DNA of 64,000 bases from the NCBI RefSeq assembly GCF_004331675.1, contig NZ_SJSN01000009.1, positions 124,001 to 188,000 on the forward strand, given 5' to 3'. The notes under the pieces were generated by a model that was not told the DNA's origin, did not search any database, and saw only the letters and a program-made list of their open reading frames with translations. A program made the position numbers and the translations under genes. Positions 20,602-29,551 of the stretch are shown in pieces. Each line of letters starts with the position of its first letter. Positions within the stretch are counted from its first letter, which is position 1. The stretch is from Pedobacter frigidisoli (GTDB lineage: Bacteria; Bacteroidota; Bacteroidia; Sphingobacteriales; Sphingobacteriaceae).

Positions 20602-20611
20602 CGTTGTAGAT

Positions 20612-22096
20612 TTAATAGCCTGGATTTTGTTTTAAACCTGTATTTGCATTAAGCGCACTGGTTGGAATTGGGAACAATAACCTAAACGCCGGCACTGCTG
20701 GAGCGAAATCATGTGCCAGCAAAAACTTGTTGAACCTGATCATATCCTGTCTGCGGTGTCCTTCCCAATTTAGCTCGAAACCACGTTCGTTATACACATC
20801 TTCCAAGGTTGGGTTTGCTGCCAACGCACCTAAACCAGCACGTTGCCTAACTTGATCGATAAATGGTTTAGCCAATGCTGCATTGTTTAACCTCACATTA
20901 CATTCTGCCTGCATCAATAAAATATCGGCATAACGGTAAATGGGGAAATCATTTGATTCTCCACTTCCATTCTGTGGCGGAACCGGAAAAAATTTCACGC
21001 CCCTAATGCCCTCATTTGGGCCCGCACCAGGATTATCTAGCGAGGTTACATCAAGCGTGTAAGTAACGCCGCCTGGCTGTGCGCCAACTAAGAATTGTTT
21101 TTTCCGAATATCATTATTGTCGTAACGATCGTAATAGGGCCTCGGAACTATTGTACCATTCCATCCACTAAAACCGAATAAAGCAACCCCATTCGGTCCG
21201 TTAACGCTACGCAAGGCATAAATATTTCTGGAAACGATATCAGCTGTTGCATAGATCGAAAGAATGGTTTCATCTTCTGGAAGTTTATCTCCAAACAATT
21301 CATAATATTGGTAACCTAGCGGACTTGCAGCATTTGCGCCTCCCGGGTGAAGTGTAAAACCACCTTGCCCCACAACAGCGCATGCAGCCAAACATTCAGC
21401 CCATTTCGGCGTGCCAGTATAAACCTCAGCATTAAGGTAAACTTTTGATAATAATGCATATCCGGCCCACTTGTTAAATCTACCGTAATACGTACCACCC
21501 TTGGTTTGTACAAGTTTATCAACGTTTTCGGTAAGTTCCTTAACAACGAAATTGTAAACCGTTGCCCTACTGGCCTGCGGAATTTTATCAACCGTGATGT
21601 TGTTATCGGTGTAAAATGGAACTGATCCAAAATCATCTATCAAAAGATAATAAAAGAAAGCCCTTAACACTTTTGCCTCGGCAATTTTCGATGCCTCCGC
21701 ATTTGATTGTTGCAATTGATCTACCGCTAAATTTGCAGTATAAATGGATTTGTATAGCCAGTTCCAAGTGTTGTTAATGATGCCTGAACTTGGCAACCAT
21801 TGGCGTTGATAAAGCTGGGCAAAATCCAACTGCCAATCTCCAGTATTTCGGTGAGGAATTACCTGTTCATCAGACGACATGGTATTCAAATCGTACCAAC
21901 AGTTATCTGCGCCAGCATAACCTGTGCCCCAATTTCCTGAAACCTGCGAATATACATTCGCCAATGCTACATCTGCTCCTTTCGAAGAGCCATAAAATTC
22001 TGTAGCCGAATATTTGTCGTAAACACTTTCATTAATCTTTTTGCAACCCTGTGTTGCCAATGTGATAACGATTAAGCTTAATAATATCTTTTTCAT
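20612..22096 (-). CDS. susD: SusD/RagB family nutrient-binding lipoprotein
   Basis: The 494-residue protein has a lipobox (LATQGC, about residue 18). It shows the TPR-like SusD fold, with markers AEAKVLRAFFYYLLIDDFG near residue 145 and the C-terminal RGFELNWEGHRRQDMIRFNKF. SusD proteins form the lid on the SusC porin and deliver glycans to it. The gene follows susC by 8 bases and precedes the susE-like gene. The partnership with SusE, GH13 and GH97 predicts an alpha-glucan ligand. Confidence 0.93.
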   Translation of the reverse strand: MKKILLSLIVITLATQGCKKINESVYDKYSATEFYGSSKGADVALANVYSQVSGNWGTGYAGADNCWYDLNTMSSDEQVIPHRNTGDWQLDFAQLYQRQWLPSSGIINNTWNWLYKSIYTANLAVDQLQQSNAEASKIAEAKVLRAFFYYLLIDDFGSVPFYTDNNITVDKIPQASRATVYNFVVKELTENVDKLVQTKGGTYYGRFNKWAGYALLSKVYLNAEVYTGTPKWAECLAACAVVGQGGFTLHPGGANAASPLGYQYYELFGDKLPEDETILSIYATADIVSRNIYALRSVNGPNGVALFGFSGWNGTIVPRPYYDRYDNNDIRKKQFLVGAQPGGVTYTLDVTSLDNPGAGPNEGIRGVKFFPVPPQNGSGESNDFPIYRYADILLMQAECNVRLNNAALAKPFIDQVRQRAGLGALAANPTLEDVYNERGFELNWEGHRRQDMIRFNKFLLAHDFAPAVPAFRLLFPIPTSALNANTGLKQNPGY

Positions 22097-22104
22097 CTTA
22101 ATTT

Positions 22105-25059
22105 CTATTTAAAAACCACATTTAAACCCAAAGAAAATGTCCTTGTTCTTGGATAAATTCCGCCATCAGAGCCAGATCCACTTCCGCCACTTACATTTAA
22201 TTCTGGATCTATTCCTGTATATTTCGTAATCAATAAAAGGTTCGATCCAGTAAGCGATAACCTTAAAGAACTTACATATTTGATTTTCTCCGTTTTCACT
22301 GTGTAGCCGAATGAAAGGTTTTCCCATCTTAAGTATGCGCCATTCTCCAGCCATAAATCTGAGCTATATTGCGAAGTGTACAAACCAAGGGGAATGGCAC
22401 TTTCCAATACGTTCGATTTTCCTAAACTCTCAAAATAACTTAGGCTTGGGCGCAAGGTGTTATAAATTTTATTGCCACCTGATCCTCTCCAAACCATGGA
22501 GGCATCGAAGTTTTTATACCTGAAACTTGGGGTAAAAGCGTAAGTATATTTTGGAATAGCCGAACCTGCAATTACGCGATCAGGACTTTGATTTCCTTGA
22601 TCGATAATACCATCGCCATTTTGATCTACAACGGTTTCTGCATTAGCGGCATCCTTACCTTTATGTTGCAAAATATTAAATGTTCCGATTGGCATACCCT
22701 CAATTAAGTATGAATTAATGCCCCACGAAACGTAGTTTGTATTTAATGGAACACCTGCAATGCTACCGCTTAGGCTCAACACCTTATTTTTCAATAACGA
22801 ACCATTACCCGCTAACGTTAAAACCGTATTTTCAGTTTTGATCACATCGTAACTTAAAGTTAGCTCCAAACCCTTGTTTTCCAAACTGCCTACGTTAGCC
22901 GTAATATTTGGGTAAGGAAAAGGTGGCTGAGGTACCGTATAGCCAAATAAAAGATTATCAGTAGTTGCCGTAAAGGCATCAATAGTTCCACTGATGCGGC
23001 CGCCCAACAATCCGAAATCCAAACCAATATTGGTCTGTTTCCTAGTTTCCCAGCGTAAATCAGGATTTGCATTTTGGCTTACTACAAAATTGGTTATTGG
23101 TGCACCACCAAAATAAGTTACCCCAGAATAGCCAACCAATTGCAACGATCCTTGCGGAGATAGCCCTTGTTGGTTTCCGGTGATCCCAAAACCACCACGT
23201 AACTTAAGTGAGGTAAAGATTTTCTGATCTTTCATGAAAGATTCCTCATCTATTTTCCAAGCTATGGACGCTGATGGAAAATCACCCCATTTGTGATTTA
23301 CGCCAAATACTGAAGAACCATCTCTCCTATAACTTGCCGTAATGAGGTAGCGATTTTTATAAGAATAGTTTACACGCCCTAAGAAAGAAACAAGATTTCT
23401 ATCATTTTTATAAGATGACATATCACCAGGAGTCACTTTAGAAAGATCGCCCAATTGAAGTGCGTTATAAGTTGCAATATCATTAATGAAACCTTTCGCT
23501 TGTGCAAAATTACCATTGTAAGTTTGTCCCTGCGTTTCGTAAACGGCAACAGCATCAAGGTTGTGGTCACCAAAATTGACTTTGTAGTTTAAACTGATAT
23601 CCATCAATTTCTCATCATTATGATAGTTATTGATGTTTGCAATACCCTGATTATCAATAGCCGAAGATACCGTTGAACTTGCAGGAAGATAATATCCAGA
23701 ATTTCCATCAACCTTTCTCCAACTCCCAAACCAGCCCAAACTTAAGCCTTTGTATAATTGCAGATCTGCACGAAGACTTCCGAACAAACTGTTAATGTGG
23801 TTTTCATTTACAACCGTATTGGCAACTGCATAAGGATTAACATATTGAAAAACATTTGGATCTGAGTAATAACTACCATCGGTATTGTAAACAGGATCTG
23901 TTGGGCGAGTTACGTACGTATTCGAAATTAAATTGGAACGAAAGCTTTCTCTACCCACTCCCGTCGGACTATAATTAGTGTTATTAATCCCGTTATTCAG
24001 GTTCATGGTTAAGGTTAATTTATCATCAAAAGCCTTTTGTGTTGCTTGAATTCTACCGATATAGTTTTTGTAGTTTGATTTGATAACCGAGCCAGTTTGT
24101 AGAATAGCCGAAAGCGAGGCCCTGTAATTGAAACTGTTTGCCCCACCACCAAAAGCAATGGTGTGGTTTTGAGTAACTCCAGTTTGTGTAAGCAAGTTAT
24201 ACCAATCTGTGCTTGAGCCATGGTTTGCAGATGCTGGAACACTGTAAAGTTGTGCTTGTTGCCACCATTGATCGGCATCGAGCAATTTTATTCCCTTTGG
24301 AAGAACATCTACAGAAGCGTTGGCCGTATATTCTACGCTAGATTTGCCTGCCCTATTTTTCTTAGTGGTGATGATAATTACACCTGGAGCACCTCTAGAA
24401 CCGTAAATTGCTGTTGCAGAGGCGTCTTTCAAAACATCTACTGATTCGATTTCACTTGGCGGAACCTGGGTTAAAAGATCCATATTTCCTTGAACGCCAT
24501 CGATTACCACCAATGGATCGTTTCCACCAATTAAGGAAGTGATACCACGGATACGAACACTTGGTGAAGTTCCTGGCTCACTTCCCGTTTGGCTAATGTT
24601 AACGCCAGCAGCTTTACCTGTAAGTTGTTGCAATGGGTTTGTAATGGAACCTGGGTTCAAATCCTTGCTGCTAATTGTGGAAACCGCACCCGTTAAATCA
24701 GATTTTTTAACCGTTCCATATCCAACAACTACCACTTCAGAAAGTGATTTTGCGTTAGGAACTAACGCAACAGTGATTGCTAAATCAGCTAGTATTGTTT
24801 TCTCAATCGGATCATAGCCTACATAACTAATCGTTAAGGTTAGTGGGCCTTTGCCAGCTGAGGTAAATTGAAAGTTACCATCATTGCCAGTGGTAATTCC
24901 CTGATTGGTTTCCTTAACCTTTATGCTTACGCCAGGAAGAGGAAGATTTCGCTCATCTACGATCTTACCTTTGAAAGTATTGCTTTGTGCAAAAACATTG
25001 ATTGAAAAAAGGAGTGCCAGAATGGCCAGACCATACTTGTATAAGTACGCTTGCTTCAT
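22105..25059 (-). CDS. susC: SusC/RagA family TonB-dependent outer-membrane transporter
   Basis: The 984-residue protein has a signal peptide (ends NVFAQ), a carboxypeptidase-regulatory-like domain (about 28-105), and a plug domain with the SusC signature DVLKDASATAIYGSRGAPGV near residue 210. A 22-strand beta-barrel ends in an aromatic residue (GLNVVFK). It imports oligosaccharides across the outer membrane with SusD. It is the first gene of the minus-strand starch operon. A 403-base gap separates it from the divergent GH13 gene. Confidence 0.95.
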   Translation of the reverse strand: MKQAYLYKYGLAILALLFSINVFAQSNTFKGKIVDERNLPLPGVSIKVKETNQGITTGNDGNFQFTSAGKGPLTLTISYVGYDPIEKTILADLAITVALVPNAKSLSEVVVVGYGTVKKSDLTGAVSTISSKDLNPGSITNPLQQLTGKAAGVNISQTGSEPGTSPSVRIRGITSLIGGNDPLVVIDGVQGNMDLLTQVPPSEIESVDVLKDASATAIYGSRGAPGVIIITTKKNRAGKSSVEYTANASVDVLPKGIKLLDADQWWQQAQLYSVPASANHGSSTDWYNLLTQTGVTQNHTIAFGGGANSFNYRASLSAILQTGSVIKSNYKNYIGRIQATQKAFDDKLTLTMNLNNGINNTNYSPTGVGRESFRSNLISNTYVTRPTDPVYNTDGSYYSDPNVFQYVNPYAVANTVVNENHINSLFGSLRADLQLYKGLSLGWFGSWRKVDGNSGYYLPASSTVSSAIDNQGIANINNYHNDEKLMDISLNYKVNFGDHNLDAVAVYETQGQTYNGNFAQAKGFINDIATYNALQLGDLSKVTPGDMSSYKNDRNLVSFLGRVNYSYKNRYLITASYRRDGSSVFGVNHKWGDFPSASIAWKIDEESFMKDQKIFTSLKLRGGFGITGNQQGLSPQGSLQLVGYSGVTYFGGAPITNFVVSQNANPDLRWETRKQTNIGLDFGLLGGRISGTIDAFTATTDNLLFGYTVPQPPFPYPNITANVGSLENKGLELTLSYDVIKTENTVLTLAGNGSLLKNKVLSLSGSIAGVPLNTNYVSWGINSYLIEGMPIGTFNILQHKGKDAANAETVVDQNGDGIIDQGNQSPDRVIAGSAIPKYTYAFTPSFRYKNFDASMVWRGSGGNKIYNTLRPSLSYFESLGKSNVLESAIPLGLYTSQYSSDLWLENGAYLRWENLSFGYTVKTEKIKYVSSLRLSLTGSNLLLITKYTGIDPELNVSGGSGSGSDGGIYPRTRTFSLGLNVVFK

Positions 25060-25462
25060 AGTAATTATATTTGGTTATTAATTGGATTAGTATAGCGTAT
25101 GGTTTTTTGCTATAGATCAAAGAAAGGGAGGATTTAGAGATCAATCAATATCCTAAAAGTTGAATATTAAAAATATCAAGAGAATACAAACATTAAAATA
25201 CTGATATACAGTAATTTAAATCTTTTTCAGCAATACAATAATATAGATAGTTATTAACCACATTGAGGGCTTCATAATTAGTTTAGTCTAAAGATTTTGA
25301 CTTATTTTTTTGATATTGATTCAGATTCGCGATCACCACAAAGAACTTATTTCCAAAGCCTTAATCGATATTAGTGTATGTAATTTCTATACCGCAGATT
25401 TGTGAGGCAAATTTGATTTTAACGAATGGTACTTTAGTAGAATTCAATGCAGAAATGATAAC
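25060..25462. promoter_or_regulatory. Divergent intergenic region between susC and the second GH13 gene
   Basis: The 403-base AT-rich gap must hold the promoters of both the susC operon (minus) and the GH13 gene (plus). On the plus strand TACTTTAG near 25430 is close to the Bacteroidota -7 consensus TAnnTTTG. No gene, RNA or clear palindrome is seen. By analogy with Sus loci it is the likely target of the SusR-like regulator encoded at 26789-28498. Confidence 0.5.
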
Positions 25463-26788
25463 ATGAGAAAAATTAAAACCATACTTACCACCACAACCTT
25501 ATTTTTTACTTTAATTATTAGTACGGTAGCGCAGCAAACTGTTTCGCATTTACCTAAACGAAGTGATGCTACTTTATATCAAATCAATATTCGCACTTTT
25601 AGTAAAACTGGCAATTTAAAAGGCATTCTACCGCGACTGGATTCCATTAAAAATTTAGGAATAAATGTAGTTTACCTCATGCCCATTTACCCCATTGGTA
25701 AAATTAATTCTGTGAATTCACCTTATTGTGTGAGCGATTACACGTCGGTGAATCCAGAATTTGGCGATTTTGCCGACCTAAAAACACTAGTTGATAGTAT
25801 TCATAGTAAAAAAATGGCGGTTATATTAGATTGGGTTCCAAATCATACCGCTTTCGATCACAGCTGGATAAAGAACAAATCTTGGTATCTGCAGGATAGC
25901 ACTGGCAAAATTTTAAGTCCACCGGGAACAAATTGGCTGGATGTTGCCCAGCTAAATTTCAAGAACATGGATATGAGGACTGAAATGATTAAGGACATGA
26001 AATATTGGATCACGAATGCCAATGTAGATGGTTTTAGATGTGATTATGCCGATGGTCCGCCTTTCGATTTTTGGAAAGAGGCCATTGCCACCTTGAGAGC
26101 CATTCCTAATCATAAGTTGATGTTTTTGGCCGAGGGTAAAAGAAGTGATCATTACAAAGCTGGCTTTGATTATAATTTCGGCTTTCTTTTTTTCGAGGAT
26201 TTAAAAGATATTTTCGCAAAACAGAAATCTGTAAAATCTATCGACACCATTAATTTAGTTGAGCATAAAGGTGCTTCAAACGGGCAGCAAATTGTTCGAT
26301 ACACTACCAATCATGATGTTAATGGTTCTGATGGCACACCACAAGATTTGTTTGGAGGTAAAGATGGATCAATGGCTGCCTTTGTTGTAGCTACGTACAT
26401 GAATAGTATTGTTATGATTTACAACGGGCAGGAAGTTGGCACACCATACCGACTTGTATTCCCCTTTACTGGTAAAAAAATCGATTGGAATACTAATCAA
26501 TCATATACTGCATCATATAAACAAATTATTGCATTTCGAAACAGTAGTTTCGCATTGAGAACTGGCAAATTAACTTCTTACACCACAAATGATGTTTGTG
26601 CTTTTACAAAAATCAAAAGTAAAGCAAAGGTATTTGTGCTATCAAATCTTCGGAACAAACAGGTTCAATTTGCCACTCCAAAAAAGCTCATCAATTCTAA
26701 ATGGGTAAATGCGATTACGGGAGCGGTGTATCAGCTTGGCGAAAGCATTTTATTAAATCCCTATGCCTATTTAATACTTAAGCAGTAA
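25463..26788 (+). CDS. GH13 alpha-amylase, secreted (SusA/SusG-type)
   Basis: The 441-residue protein has a cleavable signal peptide (about 1-23, ending STVAQ) without a lipobox, so it is probably periplasmic. The catalytic residues are Asp194 (FRCDYAD), Glu224 (LAEGKR) and Asp285 (TNHD). It would degrade maltooligosaccharides imported by SusC/D. Its domain layout and many motifs (NVVYLMPIYP, DGFRCD) are shared with the lipoprotein GH13 at 18099, indicating duplication followed by different localisation. It is divergent from susC and convergent, with no gap, to the regulator gene. Confidence 0.9.
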   Translation: MRKIKTILTTTTLFFTLIISTVAQQTVSHLPKRSDATLYQINIRTFSKTGNLKGILPRLDSIKNLGINVVYLMPIYPIGKINSVNSPYCVSDYTSVNPEFGDFADLKTLVDSIHSKKMAVILDWVPNHTAFDHSWIKNKSWYLQDSTGKILSPPGTNWLDVAQLNFKNMDMRTEMIKDMKYWITNANVDGFRCDYADGPPFDFWKEAIATLRAIPNHKLMFLAEGKRSDHYKAGFDYNFGFLFFEDLKDIFAKQKSVKSIDTINLVEHKGASNGQQIVRYTTNHDVNGSDGTPQDLFGGKDGSMAAFVVATYMNSIVMIYNGQEVGTPYRLVFPFTGKKIDWNTNQSYTASYKQIIAFRNSSFALRTGKLTSYTTNDVCAFTKIKSKAKVFVLSNLRNKQVQFATPKKLINSKWVNAITGAVYQLGESILLNPYAYLILKQ

Positions 26789-28498
26789 TTATTCGGTAGA
26801 TTCTTTAACTGCTTTGATCTGCATAATTTTGTCTTCAAATTCTTCATTAAGAACGAAAGAGCGATTCTTAACTTTTGTTTTGTAGGTATAAATCGTATTT
26901 ACGGAATAGTTAAGAATGGTGGCAATGGTTTCGTTCTCATCAATCCCAAGTCTAATCAAGGCAAAGATTCTAAGTTCAGTATTTAAGAGATCTTTATCAG
27001 AAAGTATGATTTGAAAATCTTCAATAAAAAGGGCATTAAAATCATTTACGAAGTTTGGGAACAGGTTTAAGAATACCTTATCAAAACTATGCGATAGGTT
27101 TTCCCGCTCCAGATCAGTGTTCAATTTTCTCATCATTAGGCTAATTCCACTGTAATCTTCAGCCTTAATATTCTTTTCAACTGCCCTTTTTAGCTTATCC
27201 AACTTCTCGATATAGCTAGAATGGATATTGAAGAAATTTCCAATGTATTCATCCTTAATGAGATTGGCCTCATCCAATTTGGTATTAATTCGCGATAATG
27301 ACCTATTGGATTTATCGAGCTCAAAATTAACCAGTTTTAAGGAATCATTTGCATTATTCAGATCAGCATTTTTTTCGATGATGAGTCGATCGGCTACCCT
27401 TAATTTTTTGAGTTGTTTCAAGGTGATGTATGCGAACACAAAAACAATTACAATTAGTAGCGTAATGGTAGAGGCATAGATTGTTAACAGATTTTTCTGC
27501 TTCTCAATACCATTAACCTTCTCACTTTGGATAATGGGCATAATATTACTAATCTGTGCTTCGCGGTGTCTTGCGCCATAAAAATTGGCATCATCAATGG
27601 CATAATTAATATAACTAAAAGCCGTCTTAATATCGCCCTGCTGGTAAAGATAATTGGCCAGATTTGTTAGCGCCACCCCCTCTTTTGTAGAATTTGTGTT
27701 ATCAACAATAGCCGCTTTTAGCAACATTTCTAACCCTAATTGAGTTTTCTTCAACTCGAAATATGTGAAACTTAAGCAACTCAGGTTAACTGCACTATCC
27801 TGATAAGTTTGTTTTAATCCAAGAATATGCTCGTAAATATTCGATGCCTTTTGATATTCCTGCATCCTGATCGACTTAAGTCCAGCAGCCGAAAGATATT
27901 CGTAGGATTTAGGCTCAGATTCGTGTAAGATGGAATCGCAGTAGCGCAACCCTATCAAATTATATTGAGTGTAATAATCGGCAATCTTATCATAATCTGC
28001 TAGATCGAAGTGACTTCTCGCCTGCAAAAACAAGTATTCATACCTTGCCCTTGCATCCAATTTAGACAAATTTACCAACTTTAGGGTATCCAAACCTTCC
28101 TTAAACATTCCTGCCGAAACGAGCACGAAACCCATTTTTATCTTGGAAAGATTGATCTTTTGATCATCATTAAGCGAGCGAGCAGTCGCATTCAGTTTTT
28201 TACAATAAAAATAAGCTGAATCGTGGATGTAAGACTTATAGGCATTGAATAGCTTGTCGTAATTTTTGTAACGATTTGGTAGAGATCCGTAATCTTGGTT
28301 TAAGTTGGCCCTTATTCGTTCTATTGAAAATACCTTTTTTTGATCGAAAGCACCACGATTGGAAAGTCTGCCATTCAATACTTTTTGCAAGCTATCTACA
28401 TCTGCAAACGCATGAATCGATAACAGCATTGATACCGCAATTATAGAAAAAATATGATAAAACTTTTGTTTTTTCACCGCCGACTTTATCTTTTGCAT
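26789..28498 (-). CDS. SusR-like membrane-spanning transcriptional regulator (TPR, DUF6377)
   Basis: The 569-residue protein has an N-terminal signal or anchor segment and a periplasmic region of TPR-like repeats (about 60-320). One transmembrane helix follows near residues 343-363 ([15 protein letters not shown]), then a coiled coil (about 370-430). The C-terminal end, with [18 protein letters not shown] and [12 protein letters not shown], resembles a LuxR-type helix-turn-helix. This is the layout of SusR, which senses maltose or starch products in the periplasm and activates sus genes. Its place in a starch locus fits. It is convergent with the GH13 gene, with stop codons abutting. Confidence 0.85.
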   Translation of the reverse strand: MQKIKSAVKKQKFYHIFSIIAVSMLLSIHAFADVDSLQKVLNGRLSNRGAFDQKKVFSIERIRANLNQDYGSLPNRYKNYDKLFNAYKSYIHDSAYFYCKKLNATARSLNDDQKINLSKIKMGFVLVSAGMFKEGLDTLKLVNLSKLDARARYEYLFLQARSHFDLADYDKIADYYTQYNLIGLRYCDSILHESEPKSYEYLSAAGLKSIRMQEYQKASNIYEHILGLKQTYQDSAVNLSCLSFTYFELKKTQLGLEMLLKAAIVDNTNSTKEGVALTNLANYLYQQGDIKTAFSYINYAIDDANFYGARHREAQISNIMPIIQSEKVNGIEKQKNLLTIYASTITLLIVIVFVFAYITLKQLKKLRVADRLIIEKNADLNNANDSLKLVNFELDKSNRSLSRINTKLDEANLIKDEYIGNFFNIHSSYIEKLDKLKRAVEKNIKAEDYSGISLMMRKLNTDLERENLSHSFDKVFLNLFPNFVNDFNALFIEDFQIILSDKDLLNTELRIFALIRLGIDENETIATILNYSVNTIYTYKTKVKNRSFVLNEEFEDKIMQIKAVKESTE

Positions 28499-28573
28499 GG
28501 AGTTTCGCTACCTAATTAACGGCTAAATTTAAACCATGCAATATGATCAAAATTCGTGTAATAATAAAATCTT

Positions 28574-28800
28574 CAAAACCATGCACCCTTGAAAACTGAG
28601 GAGGGACTGTTGGGATTCCCTATTTCCGAACATTCGCCTTTCCTTTATGGATAGAGGATAACGTGTGGATCGATGGCGGCGTTATTATTCTTCCAGGGGT
28701 ACCCTCGGGAAAAACACCGTTAGTGGAGCTGGTAGTGTAGTCACCCGCTCCATACCTGGAAACGTGGTGGCTTTCGGAAACCAATGTAATCAGAAAGAAT
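28574..28800 (+). pseudogene. Remnant of a maltose/galactoside O-acetyltransferase-like gene
   Basis: Pieces in two frames reproduce the left-handed beta-helix end of sugar O-acetyltransferases. They read HAPLKTEE, then WIEDNVWIDGGVIILPGV, then after a one-base shift SGAGSVVTRSIPGNVV and a TAG at 28798-28800. The 5' two thirds are gone and stops interrupt the rest. It is debris from an acetyltransferase that once lay next to the starch locus. Confidence 0.75.
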
Positions 28801-28834
28801 AGCCCTAACGCCTGATCAAATAAACAACATTCGT

Positions 28835-29053
28835 GTGAACAAAATTAAGGCCGTGATCTTTGACCTTGACGGCACATTGGGCAATACATTACCATTATGT
28901 ATCGCTGTATTTAAAAATTCCATTGAGCCTCTTATCAATCACTCCCTTTCCGATGAGAAAATTCTTGCGACCTTTGTACTTTCGGAAGAAAGAACGATTA
29001 TAGGTTTGTCCCCGCAAAACCATGAAAGGGCTATCTCTTTTCAGATAGCTTAA
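28835..29053 (+). pseudogene. Truncated HAD-family phosphatase
   Basis: The 72-codon frame starts with the HAD motif I residues VIFDLDGTLGNT, followed by the first helices of the cap domain (LPLCIAVFKNSIEPLI and a remnant of ATFGPSEEGTI). It then stops, whereas HAD phosphatases of this type have about 220 residues. Motifs II to IV are missing, so it cannot be an active phosphatase. The start shown is a GTG. It lies 35 bases after the acetyltransferase remnant, so the whole 28.5-29.1 kb stretch seems to be decaying. Confidence 0.7.
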
Positions 29054-29106
29054 TTATATTCTTAATTAGAGATTTAGAATGGTAGCAATGCAAACGATAT
29101 GCTTTT

Positions 29107-29304
29107 TTATTTTACAATTCCATTCCGCAATGCATAGAATATTAATTGTACACTGTTTTTTGTTCCAATAAAACCCATCAATCTTCTTGTTGCACTTTCA
29201 TCAGTTTTTCTGCTGATAAACATCCTTTCACTAATTTGAAAAATAGTTGCCCCCCAGCCATAAGTTTCAATAGCGCTACGGTTTATAAAGTGTAATGAAA
29301 ACAA
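29107..29304 (-). CDS. Possible small or remnant open frame, unknown
   Basis: A 65-codon minus-strand frame ends ESATRRLMGFIGTKNSVQL followed by IFYALRNGIVK. It looks protein-like rather than random, but I recognise no family and no promoter. It may be the 3' remnant of a lost gene. The rest of 29054-29331 holds nothing else that I can see apart from the tRNA terminator. Confidence 0.25.
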   Translation of the reverse strand: MFSLHFINRSAIETYGWGATIFQISERMFISRKTDESATRRLMGFIGTKNSVQLIFYALRNGIVK

Positions 29305-29331
29305 AGCTCAAAAACAACTTTTCTAAGCAAC

Positions 29332-29365
29332 AAAAAACCCCTCTAAGTTATCCTTAAAGGGGTTT
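29332..29365 (-). terminator. Terminator downstream of the tRNA
   Basis: On the minus strand AAACCCCT-type arms (29365-29358 and 29342-29335) enclose a 15-base loop and are followed by a run of T. It lies 8 bases past the tRNA 3' end and should terminate its transcript. Confidence 0.75.
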
Positions 29366-29373
29366 GAAGCAAG

Positions 29374-29447
29374 TGGGCCCACCTGGGCTCGAACCAGGGA
29401 CCAAAAGATTATGAGTCTTCTACTCTAACCAGCTGAGCTATAGGCCC
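29374..29447 (-). tRNA. tRNA with anticodon CAT (elongator Met, or Ile2)
   Basis: The 74-base cloverleaf has a perfect 7-bp acceptor stem (GGGCCTA with TGGGCCC in wobble-tolerant pairing), a D-arm GCTC...GAGT, and a 5-bp anticodon stem closing the loop CTCATAA. The T-arm contains GGTTCGAGCC. The anticodon is CAT. The ACTCATAATC context occurs both in elongator methionine tRNA and in the lysidine-modified isoleucine tRNA, so identity is not certain. The CCA tail is not encoded. Confidence 0.92.
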
Positions 29448-29551
29448 GGGAAAAAACATTTGTTTTTTGCGAGTGCAATGTTACAAATTTGAATTCGATT
29501 TTGGAAAATGTTTTTATCGAAAATTTTAAAAAAATCGAGATAAACTCATTT

